A DNA stretch of 64,000 nt from Amorphochlora amoebiformis (GCA_054601695.1 BAAHQB010000465.1:19589-83588), one strand, 5' to 3'; counted from the first letter of the stretch, positions 1 through 41,401 are shown. Translations and numbers: made by a program. Notes: a model not told the origin generated them from the sequence alone.

Positions 1-110
1 TATGATATACATTATATATATATATATATATGTAATTCAAATACAATAAAACATATATATATATATATATATATATGTACATATATATAATATAATATGT
101 ACTTTTAATA

Positions 111-155
<45 letters not shown>

Positions 156-260
156 TATGTAGTATGTATATATATATATACATATGTATGATATATATAC
201 GTATGTATGTACATGTATGAAGTACTCATTATTTTATGATGCACATATATACATGCACAC

Positions 261-350
<90 letters not shown>

Positions 351-431
351 ACATACACACATATATATATATACATATATACACACATATATATATATAT
401 ATAGATACATCGGATAAATATATGTATATTA

Positions 432-470
<39 letters not shown>

Positions 471-579
471 GTGTGTGTATACACAAATACATGTATAGGT
501 ATGTATATTATATGTATCTATATATATACGCACACGCACACGTACACACACACACACACGCACACACACACACACACAT

Positions 580-620
<41 letters not shown>

Positions 621-959
621 TGTATATATATTGTTAAAGCAACAATATAAATAGTATAAGGGGACGCAGCTCGAAGAGTAGATATCGACAGCGTGTTGAA
701 GTATAGCCGTACGTATACTACAGATAGCTGGAGCTGGAGATCGCTGGAGTCGGCTTCCAGATATACCGTAACACAACGTGACGTCACGCTATATTACGCT
801 TCCAAACTTTCCTCAAGATTCCGGTGTGTTCGAGAAGTTAGAACATTCCTAGAAATTTCCTGAATGAACTGCGAGAATTTCCCTTTATCATTGGCATAAT
901 CCAAACGGACTTGAATCAAACTCTGGACTACCATCTACTATGCCACTTTGCTTACAATA

Positions 960-1010
<51 letters not shown>

Positions 1011-1119
1011 ATATATCATATGTATTATATGTATATTGATTACTGGAGCAGGACTCTGTCAAGTTCAATCCCACCAAAGCGCCTTAGACCTATAAATAGA
1101 ATATTATATTATATTATAT

Positions 1120-1157
<38 letters not shown>

Positions 1158-1183
1158 GTGTGTGTGAATAAATATATGTGTGT

Positions 1184-1236
<53 letters not shown>

Positions 1237-1250
1237 TTATATATATATAT

Positions 1251-1312
<62 letters not shown>

Positions 1313-1691
1313 ATATATACATATGCATCTGCAACACGTACATGTACATGCGTACATATATACATAAAAAGAATGCACAAAACATACAAAGAAAACAATA
1401 TTTACATGCAATGCATGCAACAAATACATACATACAACATACACGATATATACGTACATACAATACGGATACAGAACAATATCTAAACATAATACATACA
1501 TACACAACACTGCACGTACATACAGTACGATACATAAAGGATGCATACATGCATACCACAAATATATATATTAATACTTACACCACATACATTAATACTT
1601 ACATACACCACATCTATGCGCACACAGACATGTTTACCTCTCCACATATTACATACAACCCGTACATGAAGACATACACGTGTAAGTCTCA
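1..1691. repeat. (AT)n/(AC)n microsatellite tract
   Basis: Mostly (TA)n runs with (CA)n islands, for example near 540-585 and 1187-1206. A unique island of about 310 bases at 640-950 holds non-repetitive sequence in which I could not establish an exon. A second island at 1320-1690 is AT-rich and dominated by ATACAT-type words. No gene is supported here. Confidence 0.85.
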
Positions 1692-5953
<4,262 letters not shown>

Positions 5954-7234
5954 TTATAACCCTAGGTAAATGATACCCTCACTTTTCTTCAGATTAAACC
6001 TAGGCCCGGTGTTTGTGCAGGGTATTACTGGGTGTGGGGATAGGTCGATGATCTTCGCAAGGTTTCCACCCACAAATTCCAGTGCGTTTCCCTCAAGGGT
6101 CCCGACGATCACCTTTAGACATCAAGAAATCCTAATCAGCCAATTGAGAGATTTTATAGTATACTGGTACATAGGTTCAACCACAGTAACCACCCAGACC
6201 CTAGCGACCCTCAAAGGCTATCCCATATGGCATTTACCTACCGTTTGTTGTGTTATGTCCTGGGACATTTTGTCCACCCAACAAACACTGGCAACCGATG
6301 CGTAGTGATGGGGGATGGCCAGAGAGCCATCCCTATGATGCAGACTGGATGCACCCACTGACGGATGGCATACCCAGGTCTTGAAGCTTGCTTTTTCGTC
6401 AGTTCCAACGACCAATGCCAGGTGGATCTCTATAGTAATTTTGTAGGGTGATCTTTTGCTGATTTGCATATATGAAATGTTCGTATGCATCTAACGAGCT
6501 GTTACGGTAACCAATTCCATGTGTTTGAGTGAGTGTTGTATCATACCGTCAGTGGATTGCCTTCCACACCAAAAGGGCCTTAAATCCTGTCCAGCGGGAA
6601 TCGAATCCCAACTTACGCTCCACGACCCAGTATCGGGGTGGAGACTTGCACAATACAGACGATAGCCGCTGGACATCGACAGCCTACAGTTCTTGCCGCC
6701 CGTACTGGAAGATTCCGGTCCCGTCCCACACAATATCCAAACCACCGGGCCGTCACACAGCCTGTGTTACAATCCCATCAGAAGGTAAGTTTGACATGTA
6801 AGCGATGTGCATTGGTGTTTACGACTCAAAAAATATTGGACGCTTTATATGAGCGAGGAGATCATGTACAAAAGTATGCAGTTATGAGTTTAAAGGAAGT
6901 ACCAACATCGTCGAGTACCACGCGGGACGGAGAACGTCATCAGAGGCTCAAAAGACCCGTCAATCGCCTCGCTGACGATTATTCTCTCGTTCTCGTCCTC
7001 AAAGCAAGCGAAAACACTCCGGTGCTCGAAGGAGAGGTCCTCACAGGACTTGATAGAGAGGCAGTGCATGGAAGAATCGACACCCCGGGCCCTCGTAGAT
7101 TGATTTGCTTCCCCAAAAAAAGACTTACATTGTCGAAATCTGTCCTCATCAGTATCGTACTCAAATGAGTGGAATACCCAGCTGGAAGCTCCTGGTGAGC
7201 ACGCGAGCAGGCGATTGACGTGCCCTAGGAGCAT
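5954..7234 (-). CDS. Probable beta-propeller (WD40-like) protein
   Basis: Several exon-like frames on the minus strand share propeller-type sequence. The first runs from an ATG at 7234 to about 6890 and includes the stretch [18 protein letters not shown]. It may be cut by a strong GTAAGT donor at 7128. An internal candidate has acceptor ACACAG near 6763 and donor GTAAGT near 6622, and contains [11 protein letters not shown]. Another near 6366-6460 contains [16 protein letters not shown], followed by GTATGC. The last, 5954-6112, contains [13 protein letters not shown] and ends at a TAA. The repeated VxGTxEG/xDEK pattern followed by an aromatic residue is typical of WD40 or quinoprotein-like blades. 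The exon joins do not all resolve in phase, so the full protein is not reconstructed and no orthologue is assigned. It lies head-to-head with the UBZ gene, 128 bp away. Confidence 0.45.
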
Positions 7235-7362
7235 CTCCCGCCACAGCTGCCGAATAAGTATATTCTTTTCTTTTTCTTTTCGGTATAATTATCTTTCAGT
7301 GAACTCACCTATATCCATCCATCTTGATTGGCAATTGAATTTCTCGGGCCTCGCCGTTAACG
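7235..7362. promoter_or_regulatory. Short divergent intergenic (shared promoter)
   Basis: These 128 bases separate the start codons of the minus-strand propeller-like gene (7234) and the plus-strand UBZ gene (7363). The spacer has a CT-rich stretch around 7261-7280 and no microsatellite, unusual for this window. A shared bidirectional promoter is inferred from spacing alone. A possible acceptor (ATCTTTCAG near 7300) means the plus-strand transcript could also have an upstream non-coding exon. Confidence 0.35.
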
Positions 7363-8658
7363 ATGGAGGAGGAGCCGCCCACAAAGCTTTTGGTAAGCCT
7401 CAGTTACTGCTTCAATCATGCAAACTGATTCATTCCTCTGGCATCCAATTCAGAGGGATGCTCCAAGGGTCGAAGCTCAGATGGAATCGGAGAATAAGAA
7501 GAACACAAAGCGCAAGATGACACCGGATGATAACGACCTTGGCAAGAAGAAGTTCTGCGAGATGCAAGGGTTCCAGCACAGGCGAAAGGTTTCGTTTCTT
7601 CCCGAATATGTATATTTTTATAATTGATGTACGGACTTCAGAGCAAGATCAAACGGGAGGTGGAAGAGGAGAAGCCAGCAGAAGCTGAGTGGGAGAGAAA
7701 GGACGACAACGATTCCCTAAACGATCTTCTAAAGACGTTCGCCAACATGGTGATCCCCAAGAATGACACGGAAACCTGTCCGCTCTGCTTCAACACATTC
7801 AAGCTGGAAGAATTCTCTGCTCATGTGCACCGGTGTCTTGAGAAGATGGAATCGAACGTCAAGAGCGAGTGGACTGTGGATACGACCGACGACTCTCGCT
7901 TATTCTCCGCTGGGGACTGCAAATTTGGGATCCACTGCCAAGTAACAACAGCGGATCACTTCAGATTCATGAGGCATCCCAAGGTACAGATGTATATTGT
8001 CTGTTTTCTCTATCGAGTTTTCAGCTACCAGCCAGCAGAATATATGCGTTTATCTGATTGTGTCACATTTGCCCTCAGGTCGTTTGCCCAATTTGCAACG
8101 AAAAGTTCCACATGCACGAGATAAATGCCCACATAAACTTTTGTCTCGACAAGGGCGGAGAGCAAGATATGGAGACAGTCCAGAAAGGTGCCGCGGATAG
8201 CAGTTCAAGTGGGCAGATGTCGACCCAACAGATGGCAGCATGCGCCAAGGCCATCCTGGACGCTAAGAGCACATCTGAGAACGATGTCTCTTTAGTCTCT
8301 ATGCTCCAGAGATTTAAGAGTCTGGGTAGGCCCACCTACTCTTATAACCTTCCATTCAATGCTTAACTCCCACCCTACTATAGGCTTCACCAGGGAGAGT
8401 TTAAAGAATCGCTTGAAGGAAATCAAGAGTAGTGAAAAGAAAATGGAGGGCACAAGTAGCTCAGGGTCCACGAATTCTCTATCCCCTGAACAGTGTAGGT
8501 CCGAGTTCGACTTGAAGCCACCATCCTTCACGTTCCAAGGTGCAATCAATTCACCGGATCATCCTAGAAGGCTCAAAATAACACATATTATTCTGACAGG
8601 TATCGAAACAGCCACAAAAGATGCTGAGTCAAAATCCCCGTGTGCCAACAATACCTGA
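7363..8658 (+). CDS. Tandem UBZ4-type zinc-finger protein
   Basis: Five exons join in frame: 7363-7392, 7454-7588, 7642-7983, 8079-8325 and 8384-8658. Together they encode 342 residues. All introns are GT-AG and short (53 to 95 bp). Two zinc fingers fit C-x2-C-x11-H-x3-C exactly: CPLCFNTFKLEEFSAHVHRC in exon 3 and CPICNEKFHMHEINAHINFC at the start of exon 4. This is the UBZ4 (Rad18-type) ubiquitin-binding consensus seen in RAD18, DNA polymerase kappa, SNM1A and WRNIP1. The N-terminal part is Lys/Glu-rich and the C-terminal part is Ser-rich with no recognised enzyme domain. A ubiquitin-reading adaptor, possibly in DNA-damage tolerance, is an inference from the fingers only. I see no polymerase, RING or nuclease motif, so no gene name is given. 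Confidence 0.75.
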
Positions 8659-9136
8659 CCGTCAGTCGATCTCTACTTCAAGTTCCATTATTATTTAACG
8701 TAGATGAGCGCTAACATTGCCCAGGGACTAGAGCCTAGAGGGAAGTTGTGAATTGAATATTAGATTTGCGGCTTTGAGTTTGCCGCTCTGCTTTACATCT
8801 ACGCTACACCGATATCCACTCTATCTAGTCTATGGTCTAGAGTGTTGCATATTCTAGACGCTGATGATCGGATATTAGTCTAGTAGTCTAGTAGTAGACT
8901 CTGGGAGATATACATAATTATGATATCTGTTTTGGTCGTGTTCAAGTTCTATAAGTTGTGTATCGATAACTAGATTTAGAGATAAGTGTCTGCTAGATCT
9001 AGTACTAGTAGTCTAGGTAGTAGTATATGGTGGGCTCTGCGAAAATTCATAATGATCCAGAATATCTAGTACTAAATAATTATATGTAAAGCTTCTAGAT
9101 GTCTAGGATCTAGAGGATGTAGATAAGTATATTTTT
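8659..9136. other. CTAG-rich 3' region
   Basis: This lies immediately 3' of the UBZ gene. After about 100 unremarkable bases, the tetranucleotide CTAG and words such as TCTAGTAG, ACTAG and TCTAGA recur densely through 8820-9120. The block sits between the ends of two convergent genes. Similar blocks occur at 41402-41934 and 58735-59050, also at gene 3' ends. Confidence 0.7.
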
Positions 9137-15308
<6,172 letters not shown>

Positions 15309-15591
15309 CTCTCTTGCTTTCTAGTCCTCTAACTCGCTCACTTTCTCCCTGTCTCTCGTATGTACTCTCCCTCTTTCTCTTTTTTTTGGCTTTCTTTCCA
15401 TTATCTCTCGCTGACTATGTGTGTTTCTGTGGGTTACTTTGCCAAGGGATTGGGATTTTTTTTAATTTTTGCTTTCTCTGTTTTTGTCCCGCTTTTGCTT
15501 TTTTGTGTTTTAAGGCACGTTGGAAGGCAGACGGAGGACGGAAGAGAGGGAGGGGGGTAGAGATTAAGGATATATATATATATATATATAT

Positions 15592-16311
15592 TTAGAGAGA
15601 GAGAGAGAGAGAGAGAGAGGAAAGAGAGAAGAGAGCGAAAGACTGAAGAGATAGAGATGGAGCGGAGCAAGTGGAGCAAGAGATTTGAAAGAGAAAGAGA
15701 GCGAGAGAGCAAGAGAGCTAGAGAGAGAGCAAGAGAGAGAGAGAGAGAGAGAGCAACAGAGAGAGAGCAACAGAGAGAGAGCATGAGGGAGAGAGAGAGC
15801 AAGAGAGAGAGAGCAAGAGGGAGAGAGCAAGAGAGAGAGAGAGCAAGAGAGGGAGAGGAAGAGAGAGAGAGCAAGAGAGAGAGAAAGAGAGAGAGAGAGC
15901 AAGAGAGAGAGAAAGAGAGAGAGAGAGCAAGAGAGAAAGAGGGAGAGAGCAAGAGAGAGAGAGCAACAGAGAGAGAGCAAGAGTAAGAGAGAGAGCAAGA
16001 GAGAGAGAGCAAGAGAGAGAGAGCAAGAGAGAGAGAGGAAGAGAGAGAGCGCAAGAGAGAGAGAGCAAGAGAGAGAGAAAGAGAGAGAGAGAGCAAGAGA
16101 GAGAGAGAGAGCAACAGAGAGAGAGCAAGAGAGAGAGAGCAAGAGAGAGAGAGCAAGAGAAAGAGAGCAAGAGAGAGAGAGCAAGAGAGAGAGAGCAAGA
16201 GAGAGAGAGCAAGAGAGAGAGAGAAAGAGAGAGAGAGAAAGAGAGAGAGAGCAAGAGAGAGAGAGAGAAAGAGAGAGAGAGCAAGAGAGAGAGAGAGAAA
16301 GAGAGAGAGAG

Positions 16312-16386
<75 letters not shown>

Positions 16387-16387
16387 A

Positions 16388-16425
<38 letters not shown>

Positions 16426-16436
16426 CGGGGGAAGCA
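15592..16436. repeat. Long (GA)n/(GAGC)n purine tract
   Basis: About 840 bases of GA dinucleotides. AGCAAGAGAGAGAGAG-type units recur about every 14 to 18 bases, giving a higher-order pattern. A pure (GA) run lies near 16315-16383. Arg-Glu frames on plus and Leu-Ser frames on minus are repeat translations. Confidence 0.95.
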
Positions 16437-16626
16437 AAGGAAGAGAGCAATTGATCGAGAGAGAGAAGAGGAAAATGAGAGGGAGAGAGGGAGAGAGAGG
16501 TACCAAGAGATTTGGAGAGGAAATAAACTTTACGAGGTACGTAGGTAGGATGAGTGAGCGAAGATACGTTTGGGTAAGTTGACCAGAATACTGGAATAGA
16601 TGACCTGGGGTATACTATAAATATGA

Positions 16627-16672
<46 letters not shown>

Positions 16673-16686
16673 TATATAGCGCTATA

Positions 16687-18915
<2,229 letters not shown>

Positions 18916-19656
18916 TTAGGAGCAATCTAATCGAACCAAAACCCCAATAGCTAACCTTCCTAGCCCTACCCGAAGGAAGAGTAAGAGAAAAAGAGAGAGA
19001 TAGAAGGAGAGGGAGGGAGAGAGAGAGAAAGCGACACAGAAATAAGGAAAATAGGAAGACAAGGAGAAGATGGAGATAGAGAGACTGAAGTAGTGTACGA
19101 AAAGAGAGAGAGAAAAGAGCGAAAAGAATGCGAAAGAGAGAGAGAGGATAGAGAAGGATATAGACATGGGTGACAGAGGGAGAGAGAGAGAAAGAGGGGA
19201 ACAGAGAGACCGAGATAGGGGAGAGGCAGGGAGAGGGGAAGAGAGAAAGATGAAAAACGAGTGAGGAAAGAGACGGAGAGAGAGAGAGAAAGTGAGTGAG
19301 AGAGAGAGAGAAAGTGAGTGAGAGAGAGAGAGAAAGTGAGTGAGAGAGAGAGAGAAAGTGAGTGAGAGAGAGGGAGAATGAGAGAGACGTGCAGACGTAT
19401 GGAATAGACGTATGGTGTATACCTGGAGACCCCGTTGATTGAGAGGGGCAAATAGCTGTGAGTTTAGCTTTCGTTGTCTAGTCTGAATATTTAAGTACAT
19501 TTTCCGTTACATATTCTGTTTATAGGCGAGTGTGAATATGTTTTTATAAGGTCAGTTCAGTTTGCATTGTAAATTTGGATATTTATGCATGTGTTGTATT
19601 TGTAGGTAAATATTCATGATTGAATCTTTATATGTATTTATATTAACATTCCTTTG

Positions 19657-19687
<31 letters not shown>

Positions 19688-19747
19688 TTATGTGTATATA
19701 TATTTATACATACATACATACATAATACATATATTTATATATATACA

Positions 19748-19789
<42 letters not shown>

Positions 19790-19830
19790 GATACATAGAA
19801 TGTATATATATATATATATGTAGATGCATG

Positions 19831-19866
<36 letters not shown>

Positions 19867-19910
19867 TTAATAAATATAGATATACATAACACACACACAC
19901 GTACACACAA

Positions 19911-19986
<76 letters not shown>

Positions 19987-20240
19987 GATATATCTAATAA
20001 ACATGCATATGTATGTATATTTCTGTATGTATGTATATACATACATACATACATATCATGTTTATACAAATATACACATTTTCCATATTCACTTATATTT
20101 ATGCTATCAATAACCCTATTCTTAGCGATAGGTAGTCTCCCAAAAGTATCCACGGCGGGAATACCGGGATTTTCGACCACTCTATCCCTTGGAGATTCCC
20201 AGAGACTCTCGATGTCCTCTTTGTCCGGAATCCCCTGCTG
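18916..20240 (-). other. Orphan minus-strand exon candidates
   Basis: Two segments look coding on the minus strand. About 19431-19490 has acceptor TATTCAG and donor GTATAC and a frame reading TRQRKLNSQLFAPLNQRGLQ. About 20094-20238 has an acceptor after CTCCAG and a frame containing [20 protein letters not shown] and, further on, [15 protein letters not shown]. They lie downstream of the last clear NSUN2 exon (21234) and on the same strand. They may therefore be its divergent C-terminal exons or belong to another gene. Between them lie a (GA)n block (18970-19388) and (AT)n. Confidence 0.3.
18970..19388. repeat. (GA)n-rich block
   Basis: Purine-rich sequence on the plus strand. A repeat of about 24 bases with GAGAAAGTGAGTGAGAG occurs several times in tandem near 19285-19370. 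Confidence 0.85.
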
Positions 20241-20400
20241 GGAAGGCCTGGAGCTAGGGTTAGGGCTTGAGGTTGGTTTGGATGGATGTTCAGGATTGGT
20301 GGTTGGGTTAGAAGGAATTAGGATTAGAGTTGGACTTTGTTTTAGAGTTTAGGGTTAGGGTTGAGCAAGGCTTAGGGTTAGGCACATTTTTTCCAAAGCT
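20241..20400. repeat. Degenerate TTAGGG-type sequence
   Basis: AGGGTTAGGG, GGTTAGGATT and TTTAGGGTTAGGG words are spread through otherwise unique sequence, resembling decayed telomere-type repeat. No exon seen. Confidence 0.6.
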
Positions 20401-20454
20401 GCGATGAAAAACCCACTGGTACCTATGTGTATATGTGTATATGTATATTTGTTC

Positions 20455-20502
<48 letters not shown>

Positions 20503-20526
20503 TCAGATACCAAGACATATTCAGAG

Positions 20527-20566
<40 letters not shown>

Positions 20567-20671
20567 CATATATATATTTTATATATATATAACAATATAT
20601 ATATACATACATATATATAACATATATATATATATATATATACATATATATATTTATATATATATATATAT

Positions 20672-20900
20672 ATCGGTACGCTACGCTACATTGCAGGGTT
20701 ACGTAATTTGCGTAGATTACGTTACTTTACCGTTTTTAAAACATAGAGTCAATACGCTGCCTTGCAGCGTAACTCTATGAGCATAGAGTACGCTACTTTA
20801 CTGTTTTCAAGCTAAGTTACGCTTATTCTTAGCGTAGCACAGGGTTGAGGTGGGGCGCCGCCTTGTTATAGGGTTTACGTGGAGTGTCAACTTGGATGTA
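20672..20900. other. TACGC-rich repeat element with GGCGCC tail
   Basis: A block of about 200 bases is built from TACGCTAC, GTTACGTAA and TTACTTTACCG words. Two diverged copies of a segment containing ACG(C/T)TACTTTAC(C/T)GTTTT lie about 85 bases apart, and CATAGAGT is mirrored by ACTCTATG. It ends in GAGGTGGGGCGCCGCCTT, which links it to the palindromic element at 44378-44626. No open reading frame is supported. Confidence 0.55.
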
Positions 20901-20910
20901 TATTATATAC

Positions 20911-20929
<19 letters not shown>

Positions 20930-20968
<39 letters not shown>

Positions 20969-21012
20969 GGAGAGAGGTTCGGGTGGCGCACCTTAGCTCT
21001 CTATATATGTAT

Positions 21013-21073
<61 letters not shown>

Positions 21074-21130
21074 GTAAAGAGAGAGAGAGAGAGAAGGGGA
21101 GAGAGAGAAATTTAAGCTAAGATGGGGCGA
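20930..21130. repeat. (GA)n-(CT)n-(GA)n mirrored block
   Basis: (GA)n at 20932-20970, then (CT)n at 21018-21051, then (GA)n at 21077-21108, each beside (AT)n. Between them lie GGGTGGCGCACCTTAGCT and AAGCTAAGATGGGGCG, relatives of the GGCGCC element. This is the main place where the GA strand switches. Confidence 0.7.
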
Positions 21131-21233
21131 ATATTTGTAGATATGAACATATATGTACATATATATATATATATGTAAAAATATACACATGCATAGAATA
21201 TATAAAATTATATATATACATAAATGTTTGTAC

Positions 21234-37440
<16,207 letters not shown>

Positions 37441-37461
37441 CTATGTTACATATATACATAT

Positions 37462-37508
<47 letters not shown>

Positions 37509-37532
37509 ATAAAACATAGAATATATATATAA

Positions 37533-37579
<47 letters not shown>

Positions 37580-37623
37580 TATATATGTAAATCTATAATA
37601 TATATATATATATATATACATAC

Positions 37624-37663
<40 letters not shown>

Positions 37664-37670
37664 ATACATT
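37441..37670. promoter_or_regulatory. Divergent NSUN2-RSPH3 spacer
   Basis: About 230 bases, nearly all (TA)n with a (GT)n stretch at 37643-37662, lie between the first recognised NSUN2 exon (minus) and the likely RSPH3 start (plus). The missing NSUN2 first exon could lie here or antisense to RSPH3, so the true shared promoter is not fixed. Confidence 0.3.
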
Positions 37671-39052
37671 ATGGACATCGTATACGTGTTTACACACTAC
37701 ACACGATTGATATCACACAATACCGCAACACAGCCTCGTCAGGCAACGGTTTCTGACGATCTTGAAGAATCTTTTGAGAGTCTCCATGATCTCTTGAGCC
37801 ATGACCCATTCTCGACCTCGGCCGGCGCTGAGAAATGCAAATGGTCAGATCCCTCAATGATTCCGGAGAAATGCAATGGCGTTACCACTCGACAACGCAA
37901 AAAGCTTCCTCCACGCTTACTGACAACTACAGTTGTCCCAACCATTAAAAATATTGCCCCCAAACCTCTTCCCCTCTTCCTCCACCACCCGGAGACCCCT
38001 TCCAGACGGGTCATCCCGAGATTGGACCGGAATCCATAAGCGAAGAAATAAATACGTTTCCGGGGAATAACGGGACTCGGCGTTGCTACCCGGGGGTAAC
38101 ATTTTGGAGTGGGAGTTTCGCCTGCGCCGGGCACATGTCGGGCTATACGTTCGCCTCTCAGCCGCGAGCGGTGGCTCACACGCGCAAAAAATATCGTTTG
38201 GATGATACGACTATGATATCGACGGTCCCCAACATCATGTTTGACAGGAGGGTGGTCCGAGGAACGACGGTTAAAGCAAGGTTAGGGTCGGCAGTCAACC
38301 ATGGACACCTGTGAAACATGTCTATACAGCCAAAATGCACGTTTTCACGGGTCGTATACACCCGCGCTATACATGTTCACCTAATTTTCATGCTTCCACA
38401 GTGCATAAACGCACCTGGCTATCAACTCGAGTGACAGCTCCAATCATTAGGGCTACCGAGAAGAAAGAGGTCACTAAGACAGATAAGCTCATCTCGAGCT
38501 TCGAAGCCAAGCGCGGGAAGCGGCAGGCCGAAGGCAACGATCCAGATCGGCTCGTCAACCCCCGCGACCTCCCTAAAGCGTCCCAGTTTCATAAGGAGCT
38601 AAAATACGAAAGGAAAAGAGTGGAATTACCCCTGAGCCAGTACCTAGAAGCGGAGGAGGAAGAGGTGAAGGTTAGAAATGAAGCTTGCCAGACCGACGCA
38701 TTCGTCCCTTTGCCTCCACGCAAGCCCTACCTCCCCATGAAAACTGGTCTAGACGTCGGTACACAGGTATTGTACTCTTCAACATAGGATGGACAGAGGG
38801 GGATTGGTGGGGAAAAAAAGTTGCAAGTGGCGAGAGGTAGGGAAAGAGAGTAAGGAGAGAAAGAGTTAAATATCCCTTTTGACCTCTCCTTGATTTTCAA
38901 CACAGGTGGAGAATTCCATGGTGTTCGACTTCGACCGCGACGTGGACCCGATCCTGGAGGTTTTAATGGGAAAAACACTTGAACAGGCGCTCATGGAGGT
39001 ACATAATTAGCGAATAATTGTGTGCACCAGGTGTAGGGAGTGGTAAGGGTGA

Positions 39053-39134
<82 letters not shown>

Positions 39135-39138
39135 ACGT

Positions 39139-39185
<47 letters not shown>

Positions 39186-39570
39186 GTATATATATATATA
39201 TATATATATATAAGTATACATAGACATGCACACAATCATATACATACTCAACAGGTTCGACAAGAGGAGCAGGTGAAGGCGCTGCAAGCGAGAAAACACA
39301 CACTGCGAGAGGTTCAAAACAATAACCTGATTTTACACCCACGCGTACACACATTTGCCTATTCCCTTCTCTTAGATCCGACAGGCCGAGATGGTTATGA
39401 TTGGAAAGTTGGAGAAGAAAGAGAAGAAGTTACGGGCGGCGAACGTGAGGGTATTAGAACGGCACAGGAAGGAGTACAAGCGAAAGATGGAGGTTTGTTT
39501 TCTTACTATGTTTTAGAGTACTATAGATGTGTATTGTGTGCATTCTATGGATGAATGTAAGGTATCATGC

Positions 39571-39607
<37 letters not shown>

Positions 39608-40610
39608 TACATATACATATAATATTATGTATATACATACACATATGTATACATATACACATACACACACACATAAATACACATACACATACATAACACA
39701 CACACACACACATACACATGTACACATAATACACACACACACATATATGTATATATATATATATATAAAATATATTTATATATACACATAATACATATAC
39801 ACACACACACATTACATATTTATACATACTTACTTCTACATTTATGATAACACACATACATATATATATATATATATACATATACACACATACATACACA
39901 CATACATACACATATATATATGTGTGTGTACACACACATGTACACATATATATGTAAATACATATATATATATATATATATATATGCATACATAACCAGG
40001 TCGAGGAGAAAAATAAAGCCACAGCTTTCGCAATTAGGTTTCTGGACGGGATGGAAGACCGAATATTCGACGAGCTGGCTGCTGAGAAGTATTTCGTAGA
40101 CCCTGTAAGCTCGGAAATCGAGCAAAACTTCGTACCGTGGATGTATAATGAGACACGCAAAAACCTTAAGGTATTAAATGTATAGGAATATGTTTTATAC
40201 GTATATGTAGCACATGAACATTTTATGTATTGATACATACATACACACACTACATAACACGCACACAACCATGTGTTAGTCTCTGATCCTTGTCCATATG
40301 TACACAAAACAGGTGTTTGAGAATGGCAGAGGACTCGTGGATAAGCTTCTGCGGGCGTGCGTTGCAGGACGCAAGAGGGGGTTAGGGAAGGTGATTTTCA
40401 TGATAGAAGATTCGACTAGTGGCGAGAATTTCAAGGTGGTATCTCTTCGCATACTTGAGCGTATGTGTTTGTAAGTATAAATACATATATTTATATACAT
40501 ACACATATACATATCCATATATACACCCACACACACATATATATATATGTGTATGTATATAATTGTATTTGTATATGTATTTATACATGTATCGTGAATA
40601 TCTATATATA

Positions 40611-40649
<39 letters not shown>

Positions 40650-40732
40650 TGTATACACATATACACACACACATACACTTACATAGATACATATATATAC
40701 ATATATATACATATATATATACATGTAGTACC

Positions 40733-40763
<31 letters not shown>

Positions 40764-41020
40764 TATATATTGTATATATATACATATATGTACATATTAC
40801 GTGCGTGTTTGTGTGTGTGTGTGTATATGCATACATGTAATTATATTTAATATTTATACACATACACATATATATATATATATATACATATACACATACA
40901 ATATATATATATATATATAATGTATGTATGTATATATGTGCATATGCATATTTGTATACTGTATTTCGAAATAAATGTTATAATATACATACCTAAATAT
41001 CATACATACATGTAGATAGG

Positions 41021-41051
<31 letters not shown>

Positions 41052-41401
41052 ATGTATATATGTATATATTGTATATGTTATATATATACATGTATGTATG
41101 TCCAAAACAAAACGTGCAGGTACATATCTGCCACCTTGAAATCACTATTCAGGTTGGCCCAATCAAGTTGACTCCAGATGCCACGATTAGTGACATCTCA
41201 CAGTGGGTGGTGAACCACATGAAACTTGAATCGTTGGGCGTCTTCTTCTTCAATCGCAAGACAGGAGACGTGTTTGCGGAAGACGCTAGTCTGTACAACA
41301 TGGGGAGGGAGGGGTTACAGTCGATAGGAATGAAGTTTGTAAAGGCGGGTAAGGCTAGAAGGAAATCGCTTAGGACGTCGAAGTCGAATTCGAATGCATG
41401 A
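37671..41401 (+). CDS. RSPH3: Radial spoke protein 3 (RSPH3/RSP3)
   Basis: Stalk protein of the axonemal radial spoke. RSP3 dimers anchor the spoke to the doublet microtubule, and the family acts as an A-kinase anchoring protein. Exons are 37671-37931, 38006-38269 ([13 protein letters not shown]), 38402-38766, 38906-38998 ([18 protein letters not shown], the family hallmark), 39255-39311, 39376-39492 (coiled coil), 40000-40170 ([18 protein letters not shown]), 40313-40435 and 41120-41401, ending at a TGA. The total is about 577 residues. The start is tentative: an ATG at 37671, or an acceptor at 37733 with a start further upstream. The join 38269/38402 is one base out of frame for GT-AG splicing. 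The last two exons (about 134 residues) extend beyond the usual Radial_spoke_3 core. The gene is tail-to-tail with CFAP52. Confidence 0.93.

Noticed and set aside
6575-6640. tRNA-like T-arm (GGGATTCGATTCCC on the minus strand)
   Set aside because: No matching D-arm, anticodon arm or acceptor stem at the expected spacing, and the T-stem closing pair is wrong. It lies in a candidate intron or exon of the propeller-like gene.
15434-16636. 400-residue Leu-Ser frame on the minus strand
   Set aside because: Repeat translation of (GA)n with no non-repetitive domain.
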